NCBI GenBank assembly: GCA_947628685.1
Contig: CANRAT010000003.1
Location: 1 to 36,348 of the forward strand
Source: an uncultured Bacilli bacterium
Lineage (GTDB): Bacteria > Bacillota_I > Bacilli_A > RF39 > UBA660
Length of the DNA stretch: 36,348 bases
Direction of reading: 5' to 3'
Positions 33,960 to 36,348 of this stretch are shown here, piece after piece (positions within the stretch are counted from its first letter, which is position 1; each line of letters opens with the position of its first letter). Position numbers and translations under genes: made by a program. Below the pieces are notes generated by a model, which saw only the letters and a list, made by a program, of their open reading frames with translations, was not told the origin of the DNA and did not search any database.

Positions 33960-35513
33960 ATGCCAAATGTTATAGGCTCCATTTTGCTTGTCCTTGTTGG
34001 ACTTATTGTTGGAATAATCGTAATGTTTATATTTAATCTTGTTAGAAAAAATTCTGCTATAGATAAAGCTAATAAGATTTTAGAAAGTGCCAAAAGTGAA
34101 GGCGATAAAATAAAAAAAGATTATATTGCTGAAGCAAAAGAAGAAATGAACGCACTTAAAATAAAAAATGAAGAAGAAATAAGAGAAAAGAAATCAGAGA
34201 TAAAAGAGACTGAAAATAGACTTTTAACGCGTGAAGAAAGTATTGATAGAAGAGATGAAAATCTTCAAAAAAGAGAAAACTTATTAGACGAAAAAGAGAA
34301 AAATTTACAAGATAAACAAAAAGATATTCAAGAACAAGAAGCAAATGTGGAGAAAATTAAAGAAGAACAACTTGAAATGCTTGAGAAAATCAGTGGATAT
34401 TCAAAAGAAAAAGCTCGTGAATTAGTATTAAAAAACGTAGAAGATTCTATGACTAAAGAAATATCCGCATATATAAAAGAAAAAGAATCAGAAGCAAAAT
34501 TAGAAGTGGATAAAAAAGCAAAAACCATGCTTGTTGAAAGTATGCAAAAGTATGCAAGTGATGTAGTAGAAGAACAAACTGTTACGGTAGTTGACCTTCC
34601 TAGTGATGATATGAAAGGTAGAATTATAGGTAGAGAAGGTAGAAATATAAGAACTATTGAATCAGTAACAGGTGTAGATTTAATAATTGATGATACACCT
34701 GAGGCAATAGTTTTATCATCATTTGATCCATTAAGAAGAGAAATAGCTAGAATTACTATAGAAACTCTTATTAAAGATGGAAGAATTCATCCAGCACGTA
34801 TAGAAGAAATATATGATAAAACTTGCAAAGAGATGAAAGAAAAAATAGTAGAATATGGACAAAATGCCTTATTTGAACTAGGTATCACTAAAGTTGAACC
34901 TGAACTTATTGAGTTAATAGGTAAATTACAATTTAGAACTAGTTATGGGCAAAATGCACTTAAACATTCTATAGAAGTTGCAAATCTTGCAGGAATTATG
35001 GCAGGAGAACTTGGAGAAAATGAAATGCTTGCAAAAAGAGCAGGACTACTTCACGATATAGGTAAGGCTATAGATCACGAAATGGAAGGTAGCCATGTAG
35101 AAATAGGCGCAAACATTGCTAAAAAATATAAGGAAAATGATGTTGTTATTAATACAATTGAATCTCACCACGGAGATAAAGAAGCAACAAGTGTTATAGC
35201 AGAGCTAGTTGCTATTGCAGATACTTTATCAGCAACACGTCCAGGTGCTAGAAACGATTCACTTGAAAATTATGTTCAACGACTACACGATTTAGAAAAC
35301 ATAGCAAATGAGGAAAAAGGTGTTGATACTGCATTTGCAATGCAAGCGGGAAGAGAACTTAGAGTAATTGTTAAACCAGAAGAGATTAATGATTTAGAAA
35401 GTCATAAAGTTGCTCGTGATATTAAGAATCGTATAGAAGAAGAATTACAATATCCTGGAACAATAAAAGTAACAGTAATAAGAGAAACTAGAGCAGTTGA
35501 AGAGGCTAAATAG
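33960..35513 (+). CDS. rny: Ribonuclease Y
   Basis: N-terminal TM, coiled coil, [61 protein letters not shown] before ATG 33960. Confidence 0.96.
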   Translation: MPNVIGSILLVLVGLIVGIIVMFIFNLVRKNSAIDKANKILESAKSEGDKIKKDYIAEAKEEMNALKIKNEEEIREKKSEIKETENRLLTREESIDRRDENLQKRENLLDEKEKNLQDKQKDIQEQEANVEKIKEEQLEMLEKISGYSKEKARELVLKNVEDSMTKEISAYIKEKESEAKLEVDKKAKTMLVESMQKYASDVVEEQTVTVVDLPSDDMKGRIIGREGRNIRTIESVTGVDLIIDDTPEAIVLSSFDPLRREIARITIETLIKDGRIHPARIEEIYDKTCKEMKEKIVEYGQNALFELGITKVEPELIELIGKLQFRTSYGQNALKHSIEVANLAGIMAGELGENEMLAKRAGLLHDIGKAIDHEMEGSHVEIGANIAKKYKENDVVINTIESHHGDKEATSVIAELVAIADTLSATRPGARNDSLENYVQRLHDLENIANEEKGVDTAFAMQAGRELRVIVKPEEINDLESHKVARDIKNRIEEELQYPGTIKVTVIRETRAVEEAK

Positions 35514-35575
35514 TTTCTTTCTTTTTTTTATATTTATGTCCAACTTTTAGTTATGTCTAACTATACATAATTATC

Positions 35576-36348
35576 TACTAGGAAAGTGCTTGGTAAAAAA
35601 TATAAAAAAATAATTAAAACTATTTGCAAACGTTTGTTTGCATGATATAATCATCTTATCGAGGTGATATGATGAACATTATAAAGGGTTTATATTTAGA
35701 TAAATATCCAAACTTTATAAATGTATATAAATGTTGTAATGAATTAAAAGATTTATTAAATGAATATGAATTGTTAAAAGAAGTAGATAGTTGTTTACTT
35801 AGAAATAGTATATTTAATTTAGAAAATGCATTTAAAAGATACAATGAAACTATAGGAAATAAACCAAAATTTAAATCAAAAAATAAAAGTAGAAAATCAT
35901 ATAAAACAAATAATATGATAAGTAGTTATAAAGGTAAAACATATAATTCAATAAAAATAGATTTAAATAAAAATATAATCATATTACCAAAACTAAAAGA
36001 AATAAAAATAAGAGGATATAGAAATTTAAGTGAAATAAAAGGAAATATAAAGAGTGCGACAATATATAAAGAAGCAAATAAATATTATGTAAGTATAACA
36101 GTAGAAGATATTATAGAAATACCTAAATTTATACCAACAAAAATAGTAGTAATAGATTTAGGAATAAAAGATTTAAGAATAAGAAAGTGGGAATGTCCAA
36201 ACTGTTTAAACTTAAATGAAAGAGATTTGAGTGCAAGTATAAAATAAACGCTTAAGGGTTTAAAGATATATATGAAGAATGGCTTAGAACTGCAAGTCAA
36301 GTAAAATTTTGACAAATTAAAAATGTATTAGGGTAGCAACTATCCGAA
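35576..36348 (+). mobile_element. IS200/IS605-family element (tnpB-only), right part reaching window end
   Basis: Left-flank sequence shared with 29412; tnpB-like ORF; terminal hairpin GGGTAG-CAA-CTATCC near 36332-36346. Confidence 0.65.
35672..36247 (+). pseudogene. tnpB: TnpB-like protein with internal deletion and in-frame stop
   Basis: EVDSCLLRNSIFNLENAFKRY..KPKFKSKNKSRKSYKTNN, VVIDLGIKDL (RuvC-I) fused directly to RKWECPNCLNLNERDLSASIK*; frame continues after TAA as TLKGLKIYMKNGLELQVK*. Confidence 0.85.

Noticed and set aside
35672-36247. Truncated TnpB as a repurposed dead-TnpB regulator (TldR-like)
   Set aside because: The central RuvC region is missing altogether and there is an internal stop, which fits decay better than domestication.
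1-36348. CRISPR arrays, tRNA or rRNA genes
   Set aside because: No regularly spaced repeats, cloverleaf-like sequences or rRNA segments were noticed on either strand.

Overview
AT-rich window from a Firmicutes-type bacterium; two alpha/beta-type SASP genes imply a spore former. Conserved housekeeping genes (thiI, ffh, rny, a SWIM/SNF2 helicase, a class I amidotransferase) surround two consecutive type VIIb secretion (T7SS) cassettes lying between ffh and snf2. Cassette 1 (about 6.3-16.8 kb): essC, an EsaB/YukD-like gene, two WXG100-type genes, a small helical partner, a 1210-aa polymorphic toxin with an HELGH zinc-protease motif, a small putative immunity gene, DUF4176, and a divergent XRE regulator with a perfect palindromic operator candidate. 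Cassette 2 (about 17.5-29.4 kb): EsaB/YukD-like, a divergent essC, a spermidine-synthase-like gene, a fused double-WXG100 protein, a helical partner with an N-terminal hydrophobic segment, a 973-aa toxin with a C-terminal ADP-ribosyltransferase (ART) domain, an ADP-ribosylglycohydrolase (candidate enzymatic immunity), a frameshifted small ORF and DUF4176. The cassettes are separated by a chimeric scar: a decayed 5' piece of snf2 (with promoter) joined to a copy of the last 292 bp of ffh that is identical by eye. This suggests recombination-driven stacking of T7SS cassettes at an ffh-snf2 hotspot. The most notable candidates are (i) the T7SS ART toxin paired with an ADP-ribosylhydrolase, (ii) the scar-marked tandem T7SS architecture, and (iii) the metalloprotease polymorphic toxin. 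No tools were run; family calls come from reading motifs.
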